Shown here: piece after piece, positions 1-6,714 of the stretch
How the letters are laid out: each line of letters opens with the position of its first letter
How positions within the stretch are numbered: the stretch's first letter is position 1
Program-made: the position numbers and the translations under genes
Notes under the pieces: generated by a model
What the model was told of the DNA's origin: nothing
The model's input: only the letters and a program-made list of their open reading frames with translations
Databases searched by the model: none
Assembly (NCBI GenBank): GCA_019416395.1
Contig: DXXH01000019.1
Location: forward strand, 20,952 to 33,307
From: Clostridiales bacterium
GTDB taxonomy: Bacteria; Bacillota; Clostridia; Oscillospirales; Acutalibacteraceae
Length of the DNA stretch: 12,356 bases
Direction: 5' to 3'

Positions 1-432
1 GGCCAGTGGGGCCAGTTGCACCTTGGGGACCAGGTTCTCCAGTGGCTCCCGTGGGGCCAGTGGGGCCAGTTGCACCCTGCGGGCCAGGTTCCCCCGTGGC
101 TCCCGTTGGGCCAGTGGGACCGGGCACGCCTTGGGGACCTGGTTCCCCGGTAGCTCCCGTTGGGCCGGTGGGACCGGTTGCACCTTGAGGACCGGGTTCC
201 CCGGCAGCTCCCGTGGAGCCGGTGGGACCCGTTGCGCCTTGGGGACCTGGTTCTCCAGTGGCTCCCGTGGGGCCAGTGGGTCCAGTTGCGCCTTGGGGAC
301 CTGGTTCCCCGGTAGCTCCCGTGGGGCCGGTGGGACCAGTTGCGCCTTGGGGACCTGGTTCCCCAGTGGCTCCCGTGGGCCCAGTGGGACCGGTTGCACC
401 TTGAGGACCTGGTTCCCCGGTAGCTCCCGTTG
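1..432. repeat. 54-base tandem repeat (8 units) coding for collagen-like triplets
   Basis: Eight consecutive 54-base units start at 1, 55, 109, 163, 217, 271, 325 and 379. A ninth, diverged unit starts at 433. Each encodes 18 residues, that is six Gly-X-Y triplets on the minus strand. Units differ mainly by silent third-position changes. The unit at 109-162 replaces the usual Ala-Thr after Gln-Gly by Val-Pro. The array continues past the left edge. Such in-frame arrays commonly vary in copy number between strains by slippage or recombination. Confidence 0.9.
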
Positions 433-541
433 GGCCGGTGGGACCGGGTGCGCCTTGGGCCCCGGCCGGTCCCATTGGCCCTGGGATACCGGTGGGGCAA
501 AAACACCGGCAAGGCTTGCCGTACCAATAGATATGATCCAT
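1..541 (-). CDS. Collagen-like Gly-X-Y repeat protein, N-terminal part (partial)
   Basis: The gene starts with ATG at 541-539 and runs off the left edge, so 180 codons are visible and the C-terminus is missing. The first 16 or so residues read MDHIYWYGKPCRCFCP, with three closely spaced cysteines. From there every third residue is glycine, mostly as copies of GPTGATGEPGPQGATGPT. This is the bacterial collagen triple-helix repeat family, found in exosporium or cell-surface filaments of Firmicutes (BclA-type proteins). No signal peptide is seen; the short Cys-containing leader resembles that of clostridial spore-surface collagen-like proteins, so a spore-coat or exosporium role is my inference. 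A ribosome binding site (AAGGGTGG, 548-555) precedes the start. A weak TAGTAT box lies at 569-574 without a convincing -35, so the promoter may use a sporulation sigma factor. The prfB terminator separates it from prfB. Confidence 0.85.
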   Translation of the reverse strand, partial: MDHIYWYGKPCRCFCPTGIPGPMGPAGAQGAPGPTGPTGATGEPGPQGATGPTGPTGATGEPGPQGATGPTGPTGATGEPGPQGATGPTGPTGATGEPGPQGATGPTGSTGAAGEPGPQGATGPTGPTGATGEPGPQGVPGPTGPTGATGEPGPQGATGPTGPTGATGEPGPQGATGPTG

Positions 542-603
542 GGATTTCCACCCTTTTCCCAAAATTCAATACTACAGTTTACGCCAAGAGCAAGAAAAAG
601 GTG

Positions 604-632
604 AAAAAAGGCTTCCGGTACAACCGGAAGCC
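604..632 (-). terminator. Rho-independent terminator of prfB
   Basis: A perfect 10-bp stem (610-619 with 623-632) closes a 3-base loop. Read on the minus strand it is followed by six T residues (609-604). It lies 12 bases beyond the prfB stop and about 60 bases before the start of the collagen-like gene, so it insulates the two. Confidence 0.9.
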
Positions 633-644
633 AAAAACAAACTC

Positions 645-1772
645 TTATTCAATGTTTTCTCCCAAGGTGCCTTGGCTCTGGGCGGTCAGGTAAGCGTTGA
701 TAAAGCCGTCCAGTTCCCCGTCCATCACAGCGTTCACATTGCCGGTTTCATAGCCGGTACGGTGATCCTTCACCATGGTATACGGCATGAACACATAGGA
801 ACGGATCTGGCTGCCCCAAGTGATCTCCTTCTGCTCGCCTTTGATATCGGAGATCTTCTCCAAATTCTCCCGTTCCTTGATTTCCACCAATTTGGAAACC
901 AACATCTTCATCGCCACTTCCCGGTTCTGGTACTGGCTCCGCTCCACCTGGCAGGAAACCACGATCCCCGTGGGAATATGGATCAAACGCACGGCGGAAG
1001 AGGTCTTATTGACCTTCTGGCCACCTGCGCCGCTGGCACGGTACACTTCCATCTTGATGTCTTCCGGGGGAATTTCCACGGTGTTGTCCAGCTCCATTTC
1101 AGGCATCACTTCTAACGAAGAGAAGGAAGTGTGACGGCGGCCTGCTGCGTCAAAGGGGGAAACACGCACCAACCGGTGCACACCCGCCTCGCCTTTCAGG
1201 TATCCATACGCGTTTTCGCCCTCTACCAAAATCGAGGCGCTTTTCAAACCCGCTTCGTCCCCGTCCAGATAATCCAGCGTGGTGACCTTGAACCCGTGAC
1301 GCTCCGCCCAGCGGTTGTACATGCGGAACAGCATCTCCGCCCAATCCTGGGCTTCCGTGCCACCCGAACCAGCATGAAACGTCAAAATGGCATTGTTCCC
1401 GTCGTATTCCCCGGTAAGCAGCGTGGAAAGCCGCATGGTCTCAATTGCCTGCTGAATGCTTTTGATCTCGTCCTGGGCTTCCGGCAGCAAAGATAAATCT
1501 TCCGCCTCGTCCCCCATTTCGATCAGAGCCATACAATCCCCCACCCGGCTTTGCAGCTTCTGGTAGGAAGTGTCCTTGTCCTTCAAGGCTGCCATACGTT
1601 GCGTGACCTTCTGCGCCTGTTCCATATTATCCCAAAACCCGGGTTCCGCGGACTTATGCTCCAGCATATCCACCTCTTCCCGCAGCTTCTCCAGGCCTAA
1701 GGCTTGGCCCAGCTCCTCTAAAGCCTTTTCCTGTTCTTCCAGCTCCCGTTTCAATTCTTCAAATTGCAGCAT
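645..1772 (-). CDS. prfB: Peptide chain release factor 2 (RF2)
   Basis: RF2 recognises UAA and UGA stop codons in the ribosomal A site and triggers release of the finished protein. The 375-residue product has the usual RF length and order: an N-terminal helical domain (about 1-110), the stop-codon-reading tripeptide SPF at 205-207 that distinguishes RF2 from RF1 (PxT), and the peptidyl-transferase motif GGQ at 250-252 followed by KVNKTSSAVR. The whole protein is in one frame, so the programmed +1 frameshift that regulates prfB in Escherichia coli and Bacillus subtilis is absent. The ATG start has a good ribosome binding site (GAAGGAAAGG) and a sigma-A-like promoter upstream. It is transcribed alone and ends at the hairpin at 604-632. 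Confidence 0.97.
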   Translation of the reverse strand: MLQFEELKRELEEQEKALEELGQALGLEKLREEVDMLEHKSAEPGFWDNMEQAQKVTQRMAALKDKDTSYQKLQSRVGDCMALIEMGDEAEDLSLLPEAQDEIKSIQQAIETMRLSTLLTGEYDGNNAILTFHAGSGGTEAQDWAEMLFRMYNRWAERHGFKVTTLDYLDGDEAGLKSASILVEGENAYGYLKGEAGVHRLVRVSPFDAAGRRHTSFSSLEVMPEMELDNTVEIPPEDIKMEVYRASGAGGQKVNKTSSAVRLIHIPTGIVVSCQVERSQYQNREVAMKMLVSKLVEIKERENLEKISDIKGEQKEITWGSQIRSYVFMPYTMVKDHRTGYETGNVNAVMDGELDGFINAYLTAQSQGTLGENIE

Positions 1773-1808
1773 AGCGACCTTTCCTTCGTCTAAAGTTATT
1801 CTTCCGCT

Positions 1809-1837
1809 ATTATACTGGATTCATCGAAAAAAAGCAA
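1809..1837 (-). promoter_or_regulatory. Sigma-A-like promoter of prfB
   Basis: On the minus strand a perfect TATAAT (1814-1809) lies 17 bases after a TTGCTT -35 box (1837-1832). The prfB start codon is about 37 bases downstream. The promoter is divergent from the one at 1931-1959. Confidence 0.7.
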
Positions 1838-1930
1838 ACCATATCTTATCCCGCAACGCAAAACCTTCTTCCCGGATCTGCGGCCAAACTGTGAAAAATA
1901 TTAACAGACTGAAAATTCAAGGGGTTTTCG

Positions 1931-1959
1931 TTGCGCTTTGGAAAAGAATCGTGTAAAAT
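1931..1959 (+). promoter_or_regulatory. Sigma-A-like promoter of the RING/DUF2628 gene
   Basis: TTGCGC (1931-1936) and TAAAAT (1954-1959) are separated by exactly 17 bases. The next start codon is at 2000. This promoter probably also serves galU. Confidence 0.6.
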
Positions 1960-1999
1960 AAGTACAATCACAATTTTCGAAAAAAGGAAAGGATCACTT

Positions 2000-3076
2000 A
2001 TGCTGGATTATACTGGGATCAAGTGCCCTGTGTGCGGTGTGCCCTTCCGCTCGGGAGATGACATCGTCGTTTGCCCGGAATGCGGGGCCCCTTACCATCG
2101 GGCTTGCTATCAGGAAAAAGGCAAGTGCATCTTCGACGATCTGCACAAGGAAGGTAAAGCCTGGGAGCCTCCCGCTCCCCCAAAAGCCCCCGATCCTCGG
2201 GCGGAAATCAAAGATCAGGAATGCCCTGTATGCGGCACCCTCAACGCTCACAGCGCTCTTTTCTGCAACCGCTGCGGCGCCTCTCTCTCTGGGGAGCCAA
2301 AACAATACCAGAACACCAACCCACACCGGAATCAGAATTACCAGCAAACACCACCCCCGGAATCCAGTGGGTTTTGGGGCTTTGGCGGGTTTACTCCCCC
2401 ACGGACAGGATTCGGCGGTACTGTGCCCCCCTTCGCCTTCGACCCCATGGGTGGTGTCTCTCCTGCGGAACTTCTGGACTCGAACGTCACCTTTGGAGAC
2501 GCTTCCAAACTGGTCAAGCAAAATACCGGCTACTACATGCCTGTGTTCCGTTATATCAAGCAGACCCGCCGAAACAAGTTTAACTTTATGGCCTTCCTGT
2601 TTTCCGGCGCCTGGATGCTCTACCGCAAACAGTACAAATACGGCGCCATTGTCACCGCGATCATGTTCGCCCTATATATTGGCTATCTGTGCGCCAATGT
2701 TTTCATCTCCACCCCTCTCATGATGGATCTGATGAACCAGGTGGGTATGGATACCACCCAGGCAATCTATCCCAACAACGATCAGCTGATGGCCATTACC
2801 CAGCTGCTCATGGAAAAGCCCATTTTGTATTTTTATTTGGCCTTGCCCATGTGCTGCCTGCTAGCCATGTTGATCATCATGATTGTGGTCGGGGTCCGTG
2901 GAAACAAAATGTATATGCGCCACTGCATCCGCACCGCCCAGAAAGTGAAAGCCGCTGGAAACGATGGCGATCCCAACATGACCTTGGACGCCAAAGGCGG
3001 GGTGAATACTTCCATCGCTATCTGCCTGTTTGTGTGCTATGTCATCGTGGTCAACATTCCCTTGTGGATTCTGTAA
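2000..3076 (+). CDS. Prok-RING / zinc-ribbon / DUF2628-like membrane protein
   Basis: This 358-residue protein has three parts. Residues 9-43 hold a cysteine/histidine cluster (C9, C12, C25, C28, H33, C36, C43) in a setting (DDIVVCPECGAPYHRACY) typical of the prokaryotic RING-finger family. Residues 75-92 form a CxxC...CxxC zinc ribbon. A Pro/Gly/Asn-rich linker (about 97-180) leads to hydrophobic helices near 194-236, 272-310 and 335-358, starting FNFMAFLFSGAWMLYRKQY as in DUF2628-type domains. It is probably anchored in the membrane with its zinc domains inside the cell. The molecular function is unknown; RING-like folds in bacteria are mostly binding modules, and no ubiquitin-type partner gene is nearby. 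I chose ATG 2000 because AAAGGAAAGG lies just upstream and the motif follows at once; a longer frame back to 1931 would overlap the promoter. galU follows after 34 bases. Confidence 0.88.
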   Translation: MLDYTGIKCPVCGVPFRSGDDIVVCPECGAPYHRACYQEKGKCIFDDLHKEGKAWEPPAPPKAPDPRAEIKDQECPVCGTLNAHSALFCNRCGASLSGEPKQYQNTNPHRNQNYQQTPPPESSGFWGFGGFTPPRTGFGGTVPPFAFDPMGGVSPAELLDSNVTFGDASKLVKQNTGYYMPVFRYIKQTRRNKFNFMAFLFSGAWMLYRKQYKYGAIVTAIMFALYIGYLCANVFISTPLMMDLMNQVGMDTTQAIYPNNDQLMAITQLLMEKPILYFYLALPMCCLLAMLIIMIVVGVRGNKMYMRHCIRTAQKVKAAGNDGDPNMTLDAKGGVNTSIAICLFVCYVIVVNIPLWIL

Positions 3077-3110
3077 CAAAACGGGAACTTTTCTCAGGAG
3101 GAGATCTGAT

Positions 3111-3986
3111 ATGAAAAAAGTGCGCAAAGCGGTTATTCCCGCAGCGGGACTGGGTACCCGGGTGCTTCCCGCCACCAAAGTGATGCCCAAAGAAATGCTG
3201 CCCATTGTGGACAAACCGGCTATCCAATATATTGTGGAAGAAGCTGCCGCCTCGGGGATCGAGGATATCCTCATCATCACCAACCGGGGCAAGGGATTGC
3301 TGGAAGACCATTTCGACCGGGCGCCAGAACTGGAGCGGAGACTTTCCGGCGATGCTCAGAAAGAGGCGATCCTGCGGGAGATCGTAAACATCTCGAAACT
3401 GGCAAACATCTTTTACGTGCGTCAGAAAGAGACCAAAGGCTTGGGTCACGCCATTGGATGTGCCCGGGAATTTGTTGGGGACGAACCCTTCGCTGTGCTG
3501 TATGGCGACGACGTGATCTTGGGCGAAGATCCGGCTTGCAGCCAGCTGATGCGAGCCTATGAGCAGTTCGGCAACGGTGTGGTAGGCGTGAAAGAGGTTT
3601 CTCCCAAAGCCATTTCCAAATATTCTTCCTTAAAAGTGGAACCCATTCGGGACAACTACTTCCGCTGCACCGACATGATCGAAAAACCCCAGCCGGGGCA
3701 GGAGCTTTCCCTGTACTCCATTTTGGGCCGCTGCGTGCTTCCCCCGGAAATCTTTGACATTTTGGATCAGACCCCGCCCGGAGCCGGTGGGGAAATCCAG
3801 CTTACAGACGCCATGCGTACGCTGGCACGCCGGGACGGCATGACCGCCGTGGATTTTACCGGCACCCGGTACGACATGGGCAACAAGCTGGGCATTATGC
3901 AGGCCAGCGTGGAAGTGGCCTTGCATCACCCGGAAATCGGCGAGGATTTCCGGGCCTACTTAAAAGAATTGTGCAAAACCCTGTAA
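3111..3986 (+). CDS. galU: UTP--glucose-1-phosphate uridylyltransferase
   Basis: GalU joins UTP and glucose-1-phosphate to make UDP-glucose, the donor for cell-wall polysaccharides, glycolipids and galactose metabolism. The 291-residue product has the nucleotidyltransferase signature near its N-terminus (PAAGLGTRVLPATK, 10-23, then MPKEMLP), the metal/nucleotide motif YGDDV at 131-135, LGHAIGCAR at 111-119, and the EKP and GGEIQLTDA segments of the bacterial GalU family. Length fits the family (about 290-300). A perfect AGGAGG at 3096-3101 sets the ATG start; a longer in-frame extension upstream would overlap the preceding gene and is rejected. It lies 34 bases after the RING/DUF2628 gene and is probably co-transcribed. 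A hairpin follows at 4003. Confidence 0.96.
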   Translation: MKKVRKAVIPAAGLGTRVLPATKVMPKEMLPIVDKPAIQYIVEEAAASGIEDILIITNRGKGLLEDHFDRAPELERRLSGDAQKEAILREIVNISKLANIFYVRQKETKGLGHAIGCAREFVGDEPFAVLYGDDVILGEDPACSQLMRAYEQFGNGVVGVKEVSPKAISKYSSLKVEPIRDNYFRCTDMIEKPQPGQELSLYSILGRCVLPPEIFDILDQTPPGAGGEIQLTDAMRTLARRDGMTAVDFTGTRYDMGNKLGIMQASVEVALHHPEIGEDFRAYLKELCKTL

Positions 3987-4002
3987 TTTTGAAAAAACAT
4001 TT

Positions 4003-4032
4003 GGGCTGGCGGGAATCTCCACCAGCCCTTTT
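4003..4032 (+). terminator. Probable terminator after galU
   Basis: GGGCTGG (4003-4009) pairs with CCAGCCC (4022-4028), with two further inner G-C pairs after a C/A mismatch. The T run is short (4029-4032), so termination may be partial and some read-through into the Nudix gene is likely. Confidence 0.6.
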
Positions 4033-4062
4033 CCAACGAATCTATTTTCGAGGTGATATCCC

Positions 4063-4569
4063 ATGGAACTTTGGGACCTGTACGACGAACACCGCAACTT
4101 GGTTGGCACGGACCACGTCCGGGGTACGGAACTGCCCGACCACTGCTTTCATTTGGTGATCCACGCCTGGATCAAAAACAGTCAAGGCCAGTACTTGCTT
4201 TCCCAGCGGGCCGCTGACCGTCCTACTTATCCCTTGCTTTGGGAATGTGTAGGCGGGTCCGTGCTCAAAGGGGAAACAAGCTTACAAGGCACCCTGCGGG
4301 AAATAAAAGAAGAAGTGGGGCTGGATTTGAAGGAAGACCAAGGCACTTTGGTATTTTCCCACTTGCGAACCTTTGTGGGCGGAAAGAAATGCAATGATAT
4401 CATGGATGTCTGGCTGTTCCCCTACAACGGGGAAGTGCGCCTGGAAGAAGCAACTACCAAGGAAGTTGTCCAAACCAAATGGGTTACCCGTGAGGAGATC
4501 CAGAAGCTGTGGGATCAGAAACTGCTCGTCCCCACTTTGGATTATTTCTTCCGCCTGGATAATCTGTAA
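4063..4569 (+). CDS. Nudix hydrolase family protein
   Basis: Nudix enzymes cleave nucleoside diphosphates linked to another group, or related compounds, using Mg2+ or Mn2+. The 168-residue product carries an exact Nudix box at residues 65-87 (G-x5-E-x7-REIKEEVGL), with E80, E83 and E84 as expected metal ligands. The N-terminus (ELWDLYDEHRNLVG) and the HCFHLVIHAWI strand resemble the YfcD / isopentenyl-diphosphate-isomerase-like branch, but the true substrate cannot be read from sequence. The start ATG 4063 has GAGGTGA upstream. It follows the galU hairpin and no convincing promoter is visible, so it may depend on read-through. The next gene begins 35 bases after its stop and could be in the same transcript. 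Confidence 0.92.
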   Translation: MELWDLYDEHRNLVGTDHVRGTELPDHCFHLVIHAWIKNSQGQYLLSQRAADRPTYPLLWECVGGSVLKGETSLQGTLREIKEEVGLDLKEDQGTLVFSHLRTFVGGKKCNDIMDVWLFPYNGEVRLEEATTKEVVQTKWVTREEIQKLWDQKLLVPTLDYFFRLDNL

Positions 4570-4604
4570 AACTGAAAAGATACTGCCCACAAGGAGTCGA
4601 GATT

Positions 4605-5249
4605 ATGAAGGAAATCTATTTCCCAAGCTGCAATTTTACCAAGGCTAGCCCGGAAGCGGCCAAACGGCTGCGCGCTTACCTGAAGGAGAAAATGCCCGTT
4701 GCCGGTTGCTGCCGTTATGACCAGACCCCTTGGGAAGCTGGTTCTACAGGCCTCTATGTTTGCCAAGCCTGCCGGGAAACTTTGGAATCCAAGACGGATA
4801 ATGTTCTGCTGCTGGAAAACCTCTTTGTCTGGCTGGACCGGCAAACCGACTTTTCCTGGCCAGATTACCAGGGGTTGGTGGTCAATGTTCAGGACTGCTG
4901 GCGGGATCGGGCGCATCCGGAGATTTTCGACGCAGTGCGGTCAGTTCTGGGAAAAATGGGTGTAACCGTGCTGGAGCTTGCAGAAAACCGGGAGCGTTCC
5001 ACATTCTGCGGCAATCTGCATTTCGAACCGAAACTTCCGGAAAATCAGGAGTTGCTCACCAAACACCCAGGCGTTCCCCTGTACCAGCTCTTCCAAGAGG
5101 AACAACGCCAGCTTATGGCGGAACAGGTAAGCTCTTATACCGCTCCCCTCACCGTGGCCTACTGCAACCGGTGCACCGCCGGGATTTTGCTGGGCGGCGG
5201 CAAAGGGGTACATCTGATGGAACTGTGCATGGGTACCTTCCAGGCCTGA
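4605..5249 (+). CDS. Cysteine-rich CCG-domain (HdrB-like) Fe-S protein, putative
   Basis: This 214-residue protein has cysteines in the order of the CCG domain found in heterodisulfide reductase subunit B, GlpC and LutA, which bind Fe-S clusters. The first set is C9, C35-C36, then C53-x2-C56. The second set is C98, C135-Gly (F134 replaces the first cysteine of the CC pair), then C187-x2-C190. A later C208 is also present. Two CCG-like halves match the HdrB layout, but the spacing C36 to C53 is shorter than in classic members and the protein is short for HdrB (about 290). No flavin or ferredoxin partner gene adjoins it. It has no signal peptide and is probably cytoplasmic. AAGGAG precedes the ATG. 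The function is unknown; a redox or cluster-binding role is inferred from the cysteine pattern only. Confidence 0.6.
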   Translation: MKEIYFPSCNFTKASPEAAKRLRAYLKEKMPVAGCCRYDQTPWEAGSTGLYVCQACRETLESKTDNVLLLENLFVWLDRQTDFSWPDYQGLVVNVQDCWRDRAHPEIFDAVRSVLGKMGVTVLELAENRERSTFCGNLHFEPKLPENQELLTKHPGVPLYQLFQEEQRQLMAEQVSSYTAPLTVAYCNRCTAGILLGGGKGVHLMELCMGTFQA

Positions 5250-5272
5250 TCCCCGTAATTTAGAGAATTTCC

Positions 5273-5300
5273 TTGACTTTTCCCGGATTCATGCTATAAT
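5273..5300 (+). promoter_or_regulatory. Strong sigma-A-like promoter of rpsF-ssb-rpsR
   Basis: TTGACT (5273-5278) and a perfect TATAAT (5295-5300) are 16 bases apart. Transcription should begin near 5307, giving a leader of roughly 97 bases before rpsF. Confidence 0.85.
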
Positions 5301-5306
5301 ATTACC

Positions 5307-5398
5307 CGTTGATTTTCGTTAGTCCCTAACGATTTTTCATCCTTGCTCCGGGACAAAACCACAACTGCCCGGGGCCAAAAGACCAAAAGGAGGTGCAA
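5307..5398 (+). promoter_or_regulatory. Structured rpsF leader, probable S6:S18 autoregulatory element
   Basis: Two foldable elements lie between the promoter and rpsF. The first is a small hairpin (CGTTAG 5317-5322 with CTAACG 5326-5331) followed by five T residues. The second is an 8-bp stem, G5345 to G5352 paired with C5368 to C5375 with one G-U pair, closing a 15-base loop that includes ACCACAACTG and leads into a CCCGG strand. Leaders of rpsF operons in many bacteria carry a hairpin with a CCG element that the S6:S18 complex binds, copying its 16S rRNA site, to repress the operon. Position, operon and C/G-rich motif fit, but I could not align it to the published consensus. The ribosome binding site (AAAAGGAGG) follows directly. 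Confidence 0.5.
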
Positions 5399-5403
5399 TA
5401 CAA

Positions 5404-5814
5404 ATGGCAGAGGGAAAGAATCTGTACGAGACCGTCATCGTTACTTCCGCCAAACTGGGCGAAGAAGGTAGTTCGGAACTCGTAAACAAGTTCAAGGCTC
5501 TCATCGCAGAGCACGGTACTGTTGAAAGTGTTGACGATTGGGGGAAGCGCCGCTTCGCCTATCCCATCCAGAAGCAGACCGAGGGTTATTACACCCTGAT
5601 CAATTTCGAGAGCAATCCTGAGTTCACCGCCGAGCTGGACAGACGGTATCAGATCACCGATGGCATTCTGCGGACGATCATCGTCAAGCGGGATCCCCGT
5701 CACGTGAACGCTCTCAAGGCTCAGAAAGCCCAGAAGGCTGAAGAGAATAACATCGATGTGGAAGCTATCGCTGTGGAAGCTGTTGAGGCTCCCGCCGCGG
5801 AATCCGCAGAGTGA
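5404..5814 (+). CDS. rpsF: 30S ribosomal protein bS6
   Basis: bS6 binds bS18 in the platform of the small ribosomal subunit. The 136-residue product has the bS6 ferredoxin-like core: an N-terminal YETVIVTSAKL strand, the conserved WGKRRFAYPIQKQTEGYY segment and the ITDGILRTIIVKRD strand. After about residue 100 comes a variable, first Lys/Gln- then Glu/Ala-rich tail ending AAESAE; such acidic tails are common in bS6. The ATG is preceded by AAAAGGAGGTG. It is the first gene of the classic rpsF-ssb-rpsR operon, with ssb starting 26 bases after its stop. Confidence 0.97.
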   Translation: MAEGKNLYETVIVTSAKLGEEGSSELVNKFKALIAEHGTVESVDDWGKRRFAYPIQKQTEGYYTLINFESNPEFTAELDRRYQITDGILRTIIVKRDPRHVNALKAQKAQKAEENNIDVEAIAVEAVEAPAAESAE

Positions 5815-5840
5815 TCTTACGGAAAGCGAGTGCTTAAGAA

Positions 5841-6329
5841 ATGCTGAATGTTGCCGCTATTGTGGGCCGGCTTGCCGCTGACCCGGAATTGAGACACACC
5901 CCTTCTGGAGTGGCTGTGACTTCCTTTACCTTGGCTGTGGACCGCAGTTACGCGAAAGCCGGCACCGAACGCCAGACTGACTGGATCGATGTGGTGGCGT
6001 GGCGGTCTACTGCAGAGTTTATCTGCAAATATTTCACCAAGGGCCAAATGATGGCGGTCACCGGTTCTCTCCAGACCCGGAGTTATGAAGACCGTAATGG
6101 CAACAAGCGCAAGGCCATGGAAATCGTGGCCAATGACGTGAGCTTTGTGGGCTCTAAGCGGGACAACGGTTCCGCTGGCGGAGAGTATGGCCAGGCCAGT
6201 TATGGTCAGCCCTCTTCCCCCGCTCCTCAGCAGCGTCCTGCAGCTTTCAGCGAGCCTGCTCCCGCTTATTCTAGCGGCAGCAGCGAAGATTTTGAAGAGA
6301 TGTTGGGGGACGACGATCTCCCCTTCTGA
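5841..6329 (+). CDS. ssb: Single-stranded DNA-binding protein
   Basis: SSB coats single-stranded DNA in replication, repair and recombination and recruits partner enzymes through its C-terminal tip. The 162-residue product has an OB fold (about 1-105) with LNVAAIVGRLAADPELRHTPSG, FTLAVDR and DWIDVVAW. A Gly/Pro/Gln/Ser-rich linker follows (about 110-150), and the protein ends in the acidic tip GDDDLPF, a close variant of the usual DDDIPF. Length is normal. It has only a weak ribosome binding site (GGAAAG, about 14 bases upstream), unlike rpsF and rpsR, so its translation may be coupled to rpsF or kept low relative to the ribosomal genes. Confidence 0.97.
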   Translation: MLNVAAIVGRLAADPELRHTPSGVAVTSFTLAVDRSYAKAGTERQTDWIDVVAWRSTAEFICKYFTKGQMMAVTGSLQTRSYEDRNGNKRKAMEIVANDVSFVGSKRDNGSAGGEYGQASYGQPSSPAPQQRPAAFSEPAPAYSSGSSEDFEEMLGDDDLPF

Positions 6330-6385
6330 TGGCTTTCACCGGAAGAATCCTCTTCACCTATATTTTGTAAAGGAGGCTTTTTGGC

Positions 6386-6637
6386 ATGGCAGATAGACCC
6401 GAAAGAGAAGTCCGCCGCGGCGGGCGTAAGGGACGCAAAAAGGTGTGCAGCTTCTGCGTGGACAGAGCTGAGTTCATCGATTACAAGGACGTGGCCAAGC
6501 TTCGCCGTTTCATCTCCGAGAGAGGCAAGATTCTCCCTCGCCGTGTGACCGGCACCTGCGCGTATCATCAGCGCGCCCTGACAGTGGCCATCAAGCGCGC
6601 CCGTCATCTGGCGCTGCTCCCCTATACCAGCGACTGA
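6386..6637 (+). CDS. rpsR: 30S ribosomal protein bS18, zinc-type
   Basis: bS18 partners bS6 in the 30S platform. The 83-residue product contains the family core KVCSFCVDRAEFIDYKD and the RRVTGTCAYHQRALTVAIKRAR segment. C21, C24, C58 and H61 form a likely zinc-binding set, so this is the zinc-containing form; some bacteria carry a zinc-free copy used when zinc is scarce, and none is seen here. The N-terminus is Arg/Lys/Gly-rich. AAAGGAGG precedes the ATG. It is the last gene of the operon, 56 bases after ssb, and is followed by a strong terminator. Confidence 0.97.
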   Translation: MADRPEREVRRGGRKGRKKVCSFCVDRAEFIDYKDVAKLRRFISERGKILPRRVTGTCAYHQRALTVAIKRARHLALLPYTSD

Positions 6638-6651
6638 TTTTGAGAAAATTG

Positions 6652-6691
6652 GGAGGCTTTCCGCTTTGGTGGAAAGCCTCCTTTCTCTTTT
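6652..6691 (+). terminator. Rho-independent terminator of rpsF-ssb-rpsR
   Basis: GGAGGCTTTCC (6652-6662) pairs perfectly with GGAAAGCCTCC (6671-6681) around an 8-base loop, then a T-rich tract. It lies only 14 bases after the rpsR stop. Confidence 0.95.
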
Positions 6692-6714
6692 ATCACAGAA
6701 AGAAAGGACCGCCT

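Noticed and set aside
1..432. CRISPR array or satellite DNA
   Set aside because: The units are contiguous with no unique spacers and encode a continuous collagen-like frame.
6..604. Plus-strand frames rich in Gly, Pro and Val or Ser and Arg over the repeat array
   Set aside because: They are antisense shadows of the minus-strand Gly-X-Y gene, which has a start codon, ribosome binding site and the exact glycine-every-third pattern.
540..1115. Plus-strand 191-residue frame opposite prfB
   Set aside because: The minus strand encodes a full RF2; this frame has no recognisable protein features.
1931..1999. N-terminal extension of the RING/DUF2628 protein
   Set aside because: It would lie on the promoter, and the better ribosome binding site and the conserved N-terminal motif favour ATG 2000.
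3030..3110. N-terminal extension of GalU
   Set aside because: It overlaps the upstream gene; AGGAGG at 3096-3101 and the family N-terminus place the start at 3111.
4029..4062. Promoter for the Nudix gene
   Set aside because: A TATTTT box is present, but no acceptable -35 lies at the right distance.
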